Source: Roseimarinus sediminis (GTDB taxonomy: Bacteria; Bacteroidota; Bacteroidia; Bacteroidales; Prolixibacteraceae). Taken from it: 64,000 nt of DNA. Positions 33,530 to 42,450 of the stretch are shown here, in pieces; position 1 is the stretch's first letter; each line of letters begins with the position of its first letter. Location of the stretch: assembly GCF_050433125.1 (NCBI RefSeq), contig NZ_JBNPXV010000011.1, forward strand, positions 1 through 64,000. Direction: 5' to 3'. The position numbers and the translations under genes are program-made. The notes under the pieces were generated by a model. That model was given only the letters and a program-made list of their open reading frames with translations. It made no database searches and was not told where the DNA came from.

Positions 33530-36379
33530 TTATTCAAAATTCAGCCAAATGGTACCCGATTGTTCGCCATTCACATCGTGTGCTTTCGATGAAGGTCCAA
33601 GCAAATCGGTTGCATTCACCTTGTTGCGAAGTGCCGGAATTACATCGAGTACCGCAATTCCTGTTTCGGGAAAAGTGTAAAGCGGGGTGTCACGTCCGTC
33701 GCGCGGGGTATAAACGCCCAGGTAGTTATTAAACGATGAAGTGGCGATGCGGATATTTCCTTCGTCGGTTTTAAACGAAGCCCAGCGCCAGTTTCCAAAG
33801 AAGCCTTTGAATTCAGGATATTCGAATGTTTCCCCTGGAATCGGGTCGTTGTAATCGTTTTCCCATACATCGAGAACCGTGCCGTGCACACGGTTTTGCC
33901 ATACGCGGTAAGGACCTTCGCCCAGCCATCTGATCGCCTGCATTTTTTCTTCGGGATAATCAAACTGAATTCCCATCAATTCGACCACACCATCGTATTC
34001 ATAGGTATAATCTAACTGAACCTGACCATCGCCGTTTAAGATCCAGGTAACTTTTTTCAGCGGGCCAAAGAATTCGGTTTCAATAATAGCCAGACCATTT
34101 TCGTTGCGATACTCAATGTTGGTGAGTTTACTTTGGTCTGAAATATCTTCATAAAGGCGATCGATGCCTTTGGTCTCGTATTCCACCACCCAGCCGTCGG
34201 GTGAGCGGTCGGCACGACGTTGGGCAACAAAGCGCGGGCCGTTGCCAAACGAAATGGTTTTTCCGCCTTTGATCACGCTGGTGAGCAGGCCATTATCCCG
34301 ATCGAAACGCAATTCCAGATCACCGGCCTGCGCCTTCAGATAATAACCGGCAAATTCAACAAAAGCCTCCCCTTCGCTTGTTCTTTCGGCAATAACTCCC
34401 TGCTGTGGTGCAAGATTCCACGACCAGGTGAATAGTTCTTTTCCATCGGGACCAAGGGCTGTAAGATGAAGCGCATCGGCACCTGAAAAGCTGGCCGGGA
34501 CTTTTACAAAGCCTTTGGCGTGTGGAGCGATGTCGGGACTTTTTGCAGTACCTTCACCGACTACTTCCCTGGTTTCTACTTCGTCGGCCTGACCAAAGCG
34601 GAGCAATTTCCATTGAAAGGTACATTCATTGAGGTTAGTGAAGTCATAGCGGTTTTCTACAGGAATGTTTCCATCGAAATTGGCAGGAAGGGTTTCCATA
34701 TCGATATAAACAGGCGACCATATTTCTTTAATGGTAAAGAAGCTGCCTTCCTTTTCGTGGTGCGGGCCTACAATGCCGTCGGCACCATGGTTGCCGTCGC
34801 AGTCGATTTTACCACCGAGGTCGGTGCGAATCACCCCTTCGTCGGCCAAAACCCATAACAAACCACCAGCACAACGCGGATGATCATACATCATGTTCCA
34901 GTAATCGTAAAGCCCGGCACCATGGCCGCCATCGTATAAACCGTGCAAAAATTCGGTAGGGAAGAAAATCATTTCTCCACGCAGGTACTCCTGTGTTTGA
35001 CCATACGAACGGTAGTGCATGGTTTCCAAACCGCTCATATCCTGTTGCGGGTGAACCACCGGACGCTTTTGCGGGTCGTAAAGATGGTAGTCGTCATCGA
35101 GTTCAACATTCCAGCCCCCTTCGTTTCCGTTGGCCCAGAAGACCACCGATGGATGGTTTACGTCGCGCTGCACCGTTTCACGAACCAGTTTACGTCCCAC
35201 AGCGGTATTATAACGTCCGTGCCATCCGGCCACTTCGTTCATCACATAGAGCCCCAGTTCGTCGCAGGCAGCCAAAAATTCAGGATCGGCAGGATAATGC
35301 GAAAGCCGGACCGTGTTCATATTCATTTCCTTGATCAGACGCACATCTTCATAATTGGCTGCTTTGCTTAAGGTGCGACCAGTTTCGGGACGGAAACTGT
35401 GCCTGTTTACTCCGCGCATGTTCACCCTGGCGCCGTTGATATAAATTCCGTCGCCCTCTTTAATTTCGATGGTACGGAAACCAATACGCTCTGTCACTTC
35501 GTGGAGAATTTCGCCGTTCTTTTCCAATTTGAACTGCACAAAGTACAACTCGGGCGTTTCGGGTGTCCATGTTTTCATCCCTTCAAAATGATTGCGCAAT
35601 ACAATTTTATCGCTTGCCGCGCGGGTGGATGCAGAAAATGCATTTCCAATTTTTTTACCTGCGGCATCCGTCAACTGTGCAGAGACGGTAAGCGGCTCTG
35701 TTGGGGCCACGCCCAGGTGCACTTCGGCCAGGAAAGCTCCATTGGCTTTGGCATCGATGGCTGTATGGTCGATGTAAGTAGCCGGCATCACTTCAAGGAA
35801 GACAGGACGAAAGATCCCGCCAAAGTTCCAGTAATCGGCACGACGTTCGGCAAGATTGACACTTTCGTCATCCGATTCTTTCTTTACTGTTACTTCGAGC
35901 AGGTTTTCGGCTCCATACTTCAGGTAGTTGGTGATGTCGTACTGAAAACGGTAGAAACCACCCTGATGAACCTCGCCGGCACTTTTGCCATTGATTACCA
36001 CGCGGGTATCTGTCATCGAACCTTCAAACACAAGGTGAATGCTTTTTCCCCTCCATTCGTCAGGCACATTGAAGCGATGCTTGTACATCCCCTGTTCGGT
36101 TGGGATGAGCGGATGCGTGGCTTTGCCATAAAAATTCACACCATAGTTATAGTTTCCAAAACCCTGCTGTTCCCAACAAGATGGAACTTCAATCTTTGTC
36201 CAGTGGCCGCTGTTGCGCCCGGCCGTGCAGAAGAAATCCCATTCAACGGCATCGTCGCTGCCGGTTCCCGAGAGATAAACGATCTGTGTTTCTTTTTCGT
36301 TGGCCAATAAGGCAGTACCCTGTAAAAAGAACAGGAATCCCAGAAGGATGATCAGATGTGTGCTTTTAAATTTTCTCAT
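33530..36379 (-). CDS. GH2 beta-galactosidase/glucuronidase-type enzyme, secreted
   Basis: 949 residues with a signal peptide (to ALLANE, ~27). GH2 sugar-binding domain (60-200), immunoglobulin-like domain, then the TIM barrel with NMRGVNRHSFRPETGRTLS. Acid/base Glu420 in WANGNEGGW and nucleophile Glu476 in FFPTEFLHG. The C-terminal half carries a beta-gal small-chain-like domain (LELRFDRDNGLLTSVIKGGKTISFGNGPRFVAQR). The residue set is complete for a retaining beta-glycosidase. Lies ten bases upstream of the GH106 gene. Confidence 0.92.
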   Translation of the reverse strand: MRKFKSTHLIILLGFLFFLQGTALLANEKETQIVYLSGTGSDDAVEWDFFCTAGRNSGHWTKIEVPSCWEQQGFGNYNYGVNFYGKATHPLIPTEQGMYKHRFNVPDEWRGKSIHLVFEGSMTDTRVVINGKSAGEVHQGGFYRFQYDITNYLKYGAENLLEVTVKKESDDESVNLAERRADYWNFGGIFRPVFLEVMPATYIDHTAIDAKANGAFLAEVHLGVAPTEPLTVSAQLTDAAGKKIGNAFSASTRAASDKIVLRNHFEGMKTWTPETPELYFVQFKLEKNGEILHEVTERIGFRTIEIKEGDGIYINGARVNMRGVNRHSFRPETGRTLSKAANYEDVRLIKEMNMNTVRLSHYPADPEFLAACDELGLYVMNEVAGWHGRYNTAVGRKLVRETVQRDVNHPSVVFWANGNEGGWNVELDDDYHLYDPQKRPVVHPQQDMSGLETMHYRSYGQTQEYLRGEMIFFPTEFLHGLYDGGHGAGLYDYWNMMYDHPRCAGGLLWVLADEGVIRTDLGGKIDCDGNHGADGIVGPHHEKEGSFFTIKEIWSPVYIDMETLPANFDGNIPVENRYDFTNLNECTFQWKLLRFGQADEVETREVVGEGTAKSPDIAPHAKGFVKVPASFSGADALHLTALGPDGKELFTWSWNLAPQQGVIAERTSEGEAFVEFAGYYLKAQAGDLELRFDRDNGLLTSVIKGGKTISFGNGPRFVAQRRADRSPDGWVVEYETKGIDRLYEDISDQSKLTNIEYRNENGLAIIETEFFGPLKKVTWILNGDGQVQLDYTYEYDGVVELMGIQFDYPEEKMQAIRWLGEGPYRVWQNRVHGTVLDVWENDYNDPIPGETFEYPEFKGFFGNWRWASFKTDEGNIRIATSSFNNYLGVYTPRDGRDTPLYTFPETGIAVLDVIPALRNKVNATDLLGPSSKAHDVNGEQSGTIWLNFE

Positions 36380-36429
36380 TGTATGTTTTATTGATGTATT
36401 TTCTTAATCAATTGACGCGCATTAAAATG

Positions 36430-36449
36430 AGACGCATTAAAATGCGTCT
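36430..36449. repeat. GACGCATT palindrome containing a stop codon
   Basis: Arms AGACGCATT and AATGCGTCT separated by two bases, preceded by a second GACGCGCATTAAAATG copy (36415-36429). The stop and last codons of the GH2 gene at 36437 lie inside it. Confidence 0.7.
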
Positions 36450-39400
36450 CTACGCATTTTCTCTATTATTGACGGTATTTCATGAATGGTATTATTAACA
36501 GGTTTCAGGTAGAAGGAATAATGATAATCACCGGCAGGCACCTGGTATATTTCGAGGGGTGCTGCCACCGCCGACCAGCTGTCGTTCCCGCCTACTCCCA
36601 TTTGTACCAGATCGATATTCATTGTAAGAAAACCAGGATTCCTTAAATCGTAGGTGTGTTTGGCTTCATTCAGGTTATCTTCGGTGTAGGGCCAAACACT
36701 CATGCTCAGCAAGCTATCAGCAATTACCAGTAAACCAGCTTCTTCCCCGTTGTTGGGAAACATCCATCGTACATCGGTGCGGTTACCGTTTTCCTGTGGC
36801 ATTACATAAGATTCGATGAACTCGTTGAGTGGCAGGGTGTAGATACCCGCATCGAAGCCATAACGCCGGTCGAGGTAGTTTTCGTACAAACCACGGCCAT
36901 ACCAGCTGATGACCTTGTAGTCGGCCCTGATACCGCACTGCATTCCCACCTTTGGGATGTTGGACAATTGTCCCTGTACGTCGAGGGAGAAATCTACCTT
37001 GATCAAACCACTGGCTGCGATCTGGTATTTCACCTTTACATCGGCCCCATCGGGGATGAGGGCATAATCAACAATTACCTCAACCAATGCCTGATCGGAA
37101 TGCAGCACTTCAAAACCGGTTTTTACAGGCTGGTTTTCGTACCATTCTTTCAATTGCTGATGCGGTTTCCACCCTTTGCGATCGTTATCGGTTAAGGGGC
37201 GGGTAAAGTTGGGCATTAATGGGGCATACAGTTGTTCCTCTCCTTTCAGCAGATAGGAACTGAGGGCTCCGTTCTCCCGGTTAAAAGCCACTGAAAAAGA
37301 AGCGCCTGAAAGCACAAAAGTGTCCTCGTTCTGCTTCACTGTGAGTTCACCTGCTTTTCCGTTCATTGCAATATCCGTCTTCCAGCTGGAAAGCTGAAAC
37401 TGATTCGATGCCACTTCGAAGCCCCGGGCTGCCCAGCTTGTATTTTCCTTTAGGTGAAAACTGATGTTGACCAGGTATTCACGACCATTTTTCATTTTAG
37501 GCAGGTATTTTTTCAGGTCGAAGGCAAATGTTTGCGACGGCGCAAGATCGAAGTCAGGCAGACTAAGTGATGCAAGCGACAGCCCGTTTTCAAGAAAAAC
37601 CAATCTTGCTTCGTATTCATTGATGTTTTTAACACTGTGACGGTTTTCAATTTGTATGATGAGGTTTTCTTCATCCTTCCAGGTACATTCAATGGGCTGA
37701 TACACCCTTTTGCATTCGTACATGGCCGCTTTGGGGCGTCCGTCGGGAGCCACAATTCCGTTGATGCAGAAATTATTATCGTGCAACTTTTCGCCAAAAT
37801 CACCACCATAAGCAAAGAATTCAGTTCCGTCGGAATTGGTCTTCAACAAGCCCTGATCCTTGTAATCCCAGATGCAGCCACCAATAATGCGATCGTTCGA
37901 ACGGAAAATATCCCACAGTTCTTTCATGTTTCCTGTTGAGTTCCCCATGGAGTGTGAATATTCAACAAAGATGATGGGGCGCTTGTCTCCGGGATGTTCC
38001 AGCAGGTTCTCGATGAAAGTAAGTGACGGATAGAACCTGCTCACCATATCAACCCAAGGCTGATCGATGGGATTGGGCAAACGTCCCACATTGGGCAAAG
38101 CGCTCATATCGGTATAACCTTCGGCCTGCGGAGTTCCCTGCGCGGGTTCGTAATGAACCGGACGGGTAATGTCGAAGTCGTGGGTCCAGGCAGCCATGGC
38201 CGCATGGTTGGGCCCGCGGCCGGCTTCGTTGCCCAGGCTCCAAATGATCACCGACGGATGGTTTTTATCGCGCTCGACCATGCGCGTCATCCTTTCCAGA
38301 AATGCATGCGTCCACAAAGGATCGTTACTTAAAACCCCGCCAATTCCATGCGTCTCGTGGTTGGCTTCGTCCATTACCAGAATGCCATATTGGTCGCACA
38401 GGTCGTAGAAATAAGGGTCGTTGGGGTAATGACTGGTTCGTATGCAATTGAAATTAAACTGTTTGATCTGACGCACATCGGCTTCAATGTCTTCGCGCGA
38501 AAGCGCTTTTCCTTTTACAGGATGGTGGTCGTGGCGGTTCACTCCATACAAATAAGTAAGTTTTCCGTTGATCAGCAGCTTGTTGTCGCTGTCGCGAAAT
38601 TCGATGGAACGGAAGCCTACTTTGCAGCTTTTTACTTCTGAAATATTACCCAGACTGTCTTCGAGCGATAAGGTAAGCGTGTACAAATAAGGACTTTCAT
38701 CGCTCCATAATTTTGGCGATTCAACACGGGTTTCCAGTAATCCGAATTTGGGATTATCCAGTCGCGGATAGCTCTCGTTAATAATTGCTTCGGCGGTAAT
38801 TGATAAAGGTTCATCAAAAACAGCCTGATTGTTTGCATCGAACAAACGTGCTTTTACAAAATAACCTTTCACGATATCGCCTGTAAAGTTGTCGAGGCGG
38901 GGGCGGATGCTCAGAATGGCATCGGTATAATCGTTAATCAATTTTGTTTGAACATGAAAATCGGCAATGCGAAGTGTGGGTTCTGCCATCAGGAAAACCT
39001 CACGCTGAATACCGCTCACCCTCCAGTGATCCTGATCTTCGAGGTAAGCTCCGTCGCTCCAGCGGATTACCTGCACCGAGACAATGTTTTCGCCTACTTT
39101 TAAATAAGGAGTAACATTGAATTCAGAAGGTAGAAAACTGTCTTCGCCATAACCCAGAAACTGACCATTGACCCATACATTGAAAGCAGAGCTGACGGCT
39201 CCAAAATGCAGGGTGACATTCATGCCGTCCCAATTTTTAGGCAGATGGAACGAACGCTGATAAGATCCCACCGCATTGTAATCGCGCGGAACGTAAGGTG
39301 GGTTTACCGGACGGAATGGGTAAACCGCACTTTTGTAAATGGGAATGTCGTAACCTTTCAGTTCCCAGTTCGAGGGAACTTCAATTTGATCCCAGCCCGT

Positions 39401-39727
39401 AACCTTCGATTGATAAAAATCGGATGGGGCATCGGCCGGTTTGATGGCAAAATGAAAATCCCACTCGCCATCAAGGCTCAGAAAACGGCCCGATTTTTCA
39501 CGATCGCCTTCAATCGCATCGTCAATATTGTTGAATGAATAGGCTGTTGCCCTTGCACGGTCGCGGTTGATCGATGTTACCAGCGGATCTTCCCAGGGTT
39601 CGGTTTGATACAACTGAGGAGGGCGCGGAATACCGGCTGGTTCGCCTGTAACCGTTTGTGCGAAACTCCAAAAACTGAAGCCTAACAGTATCACCATTAA
39701 AAAACTACTTTTTTGCATCACCTTCAT
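36437..39727 (-). CDS. GH2 beta-galactosidase (LacZ type, large), secreted
   Basis: 1096 residues from the Met at 39727, chosen because it starts the signal peptide (MKVMQKSSFLMVILLGFSFWSFAQ); the frame is open 20 codons further. In long-frame numbering the LacZ landmarks are RFLSLDGEWDFHF (101), VPSNWELKGYDIPIY, YGVNRHDHHPVKG, acid/base Glu521 in SLGNEAGRGPNH and nucleophile Glu609 in IFVEYSHSMGNSTGN. The C-terminal beta-galactosidase small-chain domain follows (LTVKQNEDTFVLSGASFSVAFNRENGALSSY, PLTDNDRKGW). Predicted to hydrolyse terminal beta-galactose in the periplasm. Confidence 0.95.
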   Translation of the reverse strand: MKVMQKSSFLMVILLGFSFWSFAQTVTGEPAGIPRPPQLYQTEPWEDPLVTSINRDRARATAYSFNNIDDAIEGDREKSGRFLSLDGEWDFHFAIKPADAPSDFYQSKVTGWDQIEVPSNWELKGYDIPIYKSAVYPFRPVNPPYVPRDYNAVGSYQRSFHLPKNWDGMNVTLHFGAVSSAFNVWVNGQFLGYGEDSFLPSEFNVTPYLKVGENIVSVQVIRWSDGAYLEDQDHWRVSGIQREVFLMAEPTLRIADFHVQTKLINDYTDAILSIRPRLDNFTGDIVKGYFVKARLFDANNQAVFDEPLSITAEAIINESYPRLDNPKFGLLETRVESPKLWSDESPYLYTLTLSLEDSLGNISEVKSCKVGFRSIEFRDSDNKLLINGKLTYLYGVNRHDHHPVKGKALSREDIEADVRQIKQFNFNCIRTSHYPNDPYFYDLCDQYGILVMDEANHETHGIGGVLSNDPLWTHAFLERMTRMVERDKNHPSVIIWSLGNEAGRGPNHAAMAAWTHDFDITRPVHYEPAQGTPQAEGYTDMSALPNVGRLPNPIDQPWVDMVSRFYPSLTFIENLLEHPGDKRPIIFVEYSHSMGNSTGNMKELWDIFRSNDRIIGGCIWDYKDQGLLKTNSDGTEFFAYGGDFGEKLHDNNFCINGIVAPDGRPKAAMYECKRVYQPIECTWKDEENLIIQIENRHSVKNINEYEARLVFLENGLSLASLSLPDFDLAPSQTFAFDLKKYLPKMKNGREYLVNISFHLKENTSWAARGFEVASNQFQLSSWKTDIAMNGKAGELTVKQNEDTFVLSGASFSVAFNRENGALSSYLLKGEEQLYAPLMPNFTRPLTDNDRKGWKPHQQLKEWYENQPVKTGFEVLHSDQALVEVIVDYALIPDGADVKVKYQIAASGLIKVDFSLDVQGQLSNIPKVGMQCGIRADYKVISWYGRGLYENYLDRRYGFDAGIYTLPLNEFIESYVMPQENGNRTDVRWMFPNNGEEAGLLVIADSLLSMSVWPYTEDNLNEAKHTYDLRNPGFLTMNIDLVQMGVGGNDSWSAVAAPLEIYQVPAGDYHYSFYLKPVNNTIHEIPSIIEKMRRDAF

Positions 39728-39797
39728 TTTAAATTGCTTTATCCCTATGGCAGTCATCTGCTTTCTATCGTTGATCCGGTTCATCATTCAGGTTTTT

Positions 39798-40850
39798 TTA
39801 CGCATTTCCAATTACACTTCCCCAGGTAATAATCACAAACGAAGCGATGAGAATTACCAGTCCGGCAATGAGCACGATGTAGGTATCCCTTCTCACATTT
39901 CGCCACTCTTTCATGAGCACACCCACCACATAGCTGAAAAATATGAGCATCGACATGTGCAGCACCCAGCTGATAAACTGGAAGTTGCCCATACGAACGT
40001 GGCCCAGACCGTAGAAGAAGAACTGGCCAAACCACAGGGTGCCGGCCAAAGCCGACCATGCAAAGTTCCTGATTCGTAAGTTGAAAGGCAAGCCACTACG
40101 TTTTGTGAATTCTTTCAGTGTATTTTGTTTGATACCCAGCACCACAAACCAGATGAGGTTGGTAACAAAACACCCTGCCGTGGAAACGATCATTTTGGCG
40201 TTTTGCTCGAAGTGACCGGCACCATTTTGGGCTGCCATGTCGGCAATGGGCTGACCATGCTCCAGCGAAATATTGAAAACGGCCGATAAGACGCCGCCCA
40301 CAATGGCGAGAAAAAGTCCGATTCCCATTTTGAAATCCTTATTTCCGTTAGCGAGCAGTTTTAAATCTTTTTCCTTTTTAAAACCGGCCCAGCCACAAAT
40401 TGCCACTCCAATTACCGAAAGCACCATACCCAAAATGATGATTTCGCTACCCTGTTGCGAAAAATACTCAGACAGTCGTCCGTTAAGAAGCAGGGGTGTA
40501 AGCGTACCTATTACGGCCGATAAGCCAATGGCGATGGTATATGTTAACGAGTAACCAATGTGCTTAATGGCCAGGCCAAACGACATTCCGCCAAAACCAT
40601 AAACAGCTCCGAGTGCAAAAGCCCCCCACACAACCTCCGAAGGTGCCTGAGAAAGTATTTTAAAAAAGCCGGGCACTGTAAAATAGCCTGCCAGCAAAGG
40701 CACTAAAATCCAGGCAAAAAGGGCCTGTACGAGCCAAAAAGTACCCCACGACCATTGCTTTACGTTTTTCTCGGGCGTATAACATGCCGATGCGGCCATG
40801 CCGCCTATGGCATGCAAGCCGGTTCCTAATATTGGATTTGGTGTTATCAT
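39798..40850 (-). CDS. rhaT: L-rhamnose-proton symporter RhaT
   Basis: 350 residues with ten membrane spans. Starts MITPNPILGTGLHAIGGMAASACYTPEKNVKQWSWG, the RhaT N-terminus, and continues with WVGAFALGAVYGFGGMSFGLAIKHIGYSLTYTIAIGLSAVIGT-like core sequence. RhaT imports free L-rhamnose with H+ across the inner membrane. Its start overlaps the rhamnose mutarotase stop by four bases, a strong functional link. Confidence 0.95.
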   Translation of the reverse strand: MITPNPILGTGLHAIGGMAASACYTPEKNVKQWSWGTFWLVQALFAWILVPLLAGYFTVPGFFKILSQAPSEVVWGAFALGAVYGFGGMSFGLAIKHIGYSLTYTIAIGLSAVIGTLTPLLLNGRLSEYFSQQGSEIIILGMVLSVIGVAICGWAGFKKEKDLKLLANGNKDFKMGIGLFLAIVGGVLSAVFNISLEHGQPIADMAAQNGAGHFEQNAKMIVSTAGCFVTNLIWFVVLGIKQNTLKEFTKRSGLPFNLRIRNFAWSALAGTLWFGQFFFYGLGHVRMGNFQFISWVLHMSMLIFFSYVVGVLMKEWRNVRRDTYIVLIAGLVILIASFVIITWGSVIGNA

Positions 40851-41182
40851 AGTTCTTGCGGGTTGAAGTAGAAAATCTCTTCCATATCGCTCCAGAATTC
40901 ACCGGGTTGGCGATCGTCATAAGGTTCCATTAATGGTTTTACCGTATCCCACCAGCGCTGTGTTTCGGGGTCGGCAGCCATTTTTGCCATGTCGGCCTCA
41001 AAATTATGGCCCACGTATTCGAAATAAGCAAACAGTGTTAGTCCCCTGCACCAAATCGAATAATTCTGAATGTTACAATCGGCGATGGTTTTCAGCACTC
41101 CCGGCCAGGCCGCTGCGTGGTGCTTTTTATAAGCTTCGGCCCCTTCGGGTTTGAGTTGTATGGTTTGTCCAAATCGTTTCAT
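40847..41182 (-). CDS. rhaM: L-rhamnose mutarotase
   Basis: 111 residues of the RhaM/RhaU fold: RFGQTIQLKPEGAEAYKKHHAAAWPGVL (catalytic His22 equivalent), NYSIWCRGLTLFAYFEYVG, and RWWDTVKPLMEP, with C-terminal MEEIFYF. It interconverts alpha- and beta-L-rhamnopyranose so that isomerase receives the right anomer. Rhamnose isomerase, kinase and aldolase are not in the window. Confidence 0.95.
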   Translation of the reverse strand: MKRFGQTIQLKPEGAEAYKKHHAAAWPGVLKTIADCNIQNYSIWCRGLTLFAYFEYVGHNFEADMAKMAADPETQRWWDTVKPLMEPYDDRQPGEFWSDMEEIFYFNPQEL

Positions 41183-41200
41183 AAATAGGAATTAAGGAAA

Positions 41201-41237
41201 AAGTCATAAGTCAATAAAATAGTCATTAGTCATTAAG
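41201..41237. repeat. AGTCATT heptamer repeats upstream of rhaM
   Basis: Variants of AGTCATT(A) repeat four times in the 76-base gap. The same words appear at 44047-44112 and, in the other orientation, at 48692-48723. Confidence 0.6.
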
Positions 41238-41258
41238 TAAAAAGCGTTACGTTACTGC

Positions 41259-42302
41259 TTAAACTTTATTTATTGCTTTGAAAAGGGCTTCGATGTTGGC
41301 CGGAGGGATGTCGGGTAAAACGGCTTCGTGACTGGGTGAAATGATCAGTCCGGTTGGGAATAATTCTTTCAGCATTTCAACTTTGCCTTTCACATCGGTT
41401 GGAGCGCCCTTCACCAGGGTGTATTGTGCATCGACCCCGCCACAAAAAGCCACTTTGCCATCAAAATGCTTTTTCAGGTTGGGGGCATCCATATCGGCAG
41501 CAAGTGCCTGAATGGGGTGAATAATATCGACTCCCAGGTCAATCAGATCATCAACAATGGGGAAAATAGAGCCACAGGAATGATGCATCACTTTCAGACC
41601 ATAACTTTTGGCCTGATCGATGAGCAATTTTGTCCCCGGGAATACGTATTCACGAAGGCTTTCAGGATCGACCATTAAACCATTCTGACTACCAAAATCG
41701 TTGCCAATCAGCACCACATCGAGATGCCCTTTGCTTGCTTCATAAAACAGCTCGTTGGCCCGCAGGTAAAAAGCGGTGATTTTATCGATCACGGCTTTGA
41801 ACATTTCAGGGTTCATCATCAGGTTAATGAGGGCATGCTCCATCCCAAAAGCCGAACAGGCATCCTGAAAATGGGCGCTCCAGAGTATGCCCATGCGAGC
41901 ATAACGGTCGTCAACTGCTTTTGCCCTGCGCGTCGATTCTTTTCGATCGAGGTATTTTTCCGGGTCGGGCCATTCGAATTGATCCACATCAAGCGGATCG
42001 GAATAATCCTCGAAAAAGCCGGGTGCTGTTAATGTTCGCTCATCGGGTTTATCGTCGTGACTTACCTTGGCAAACTTAAAAGCACAGGCAATGTGGTTCG
42101 ATGGCGGATAATTGTAAGGCACCTCAATGGGATATATATCATCGTCGATCAGCGTTTTCAGCGCGTCGACCGAGTTGACACCAAAATGGCTGAACAATGC
42201 TTTTTCGGCATCGGGAACCGGCAAGCCCAGCCACGATGCCGGCCTGTCGACCGGTGCGTGGTGTATCGTTGCTAAAAATCTGTCTTTATGGTTCATTTTC
42301 AT
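41259..42302 (-). CDS. UroD-family methyltransferase-like protein with a complete HxC...C site
   Basis: 347 residues, no signal peptide. UroD fold landmarks: RFLATIHHAPVDRPASWLG, MGILWSAHFQDACSAFGMEHALINLMMNP, LIGNDFGSQNGLMVDPESLREYVFPGTKLLI. The metal site expected in MtaA/MtbA-type Zn methyltransferases is present as His241-Ser-Cys243 and Cys287 (VAFCGGVDA). True HemE substrates are unlikely in this setting. The family transfers methyl groups to or from corrinoids or thiols; the substrate here is unknown. It lies 76 bases upstream of rhaM. Confidence 0.85.
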   Translation of the reverse strand: MKMNHKDRFLATIHHAPVDRPASWLGLPVPDAEKALFSHFGVNSVDALKTLIDDDIYPIEVPYNYPPSNHIACAFKFAKVSHDDKPDERTLTAPGFFEDYSDPLDVDQFEWPDPEKYLDRKESTRRAKAVDDRYARMGILWSAHFQDACSAFGMEHALINLMMNPEMFKAVIDKITAFYLRANELFYEASKGHLDVVLIGNDFGSQNGLMVDPESLREYVFPGTKLLIDQAKSYGLKVMHHSCGSIFPIVDDLIDLGVDIIHPIQALAADMDAPNLKKHFDGKVAFCGGVDAQYTLVKGAPTDVKGKVEMLKELFPTGLIISPSHEAVLPDIPPANIEALFKAINKV

Positions 42303-42315
42303 AGTTAAAAGTTAA

Positions 42316-42341
42316 ACCCCCCAGCCCCCTAAAGGGGTGGC
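42316..42341. repeat. CCCCC-TAAA-GGGG intergenic palindrome
   Basis: Short GC-rich palindrome around GCCCCCTAAAGGGGTGGC. Related copies occur at 48567-48583 and inside the coding region at 52314-52412. Confidence 0.6.
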
Positions 42342-42398
42342 TAGTGTTAGCAAAGCTTATAAGTGTTCTCATATATTGTAAATAAATCCATTTTACCA

Positions 42399-42450
42399 TC
42401 AATCTCATTCAATCTTTTCAATCTCCTATCAATCTTCCATCAATCTCTTC
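42399..42450. repeat. TCAATCT tandem repeats at the end of the symporter gene
   Basis: Six variants of TCAATCT with 3-5-base spacers, reaching into the stop codon of the SSS transporter. The same word array forms the 3' end of the oxidoreductase gene at 44111. Confidence 0.65.

Noticed and set aside
35399..36310. 303-codon open frame on the plus strand
   Set aside because: Antisense to the GH2 gene at 33530-36379 with no domain pattern.
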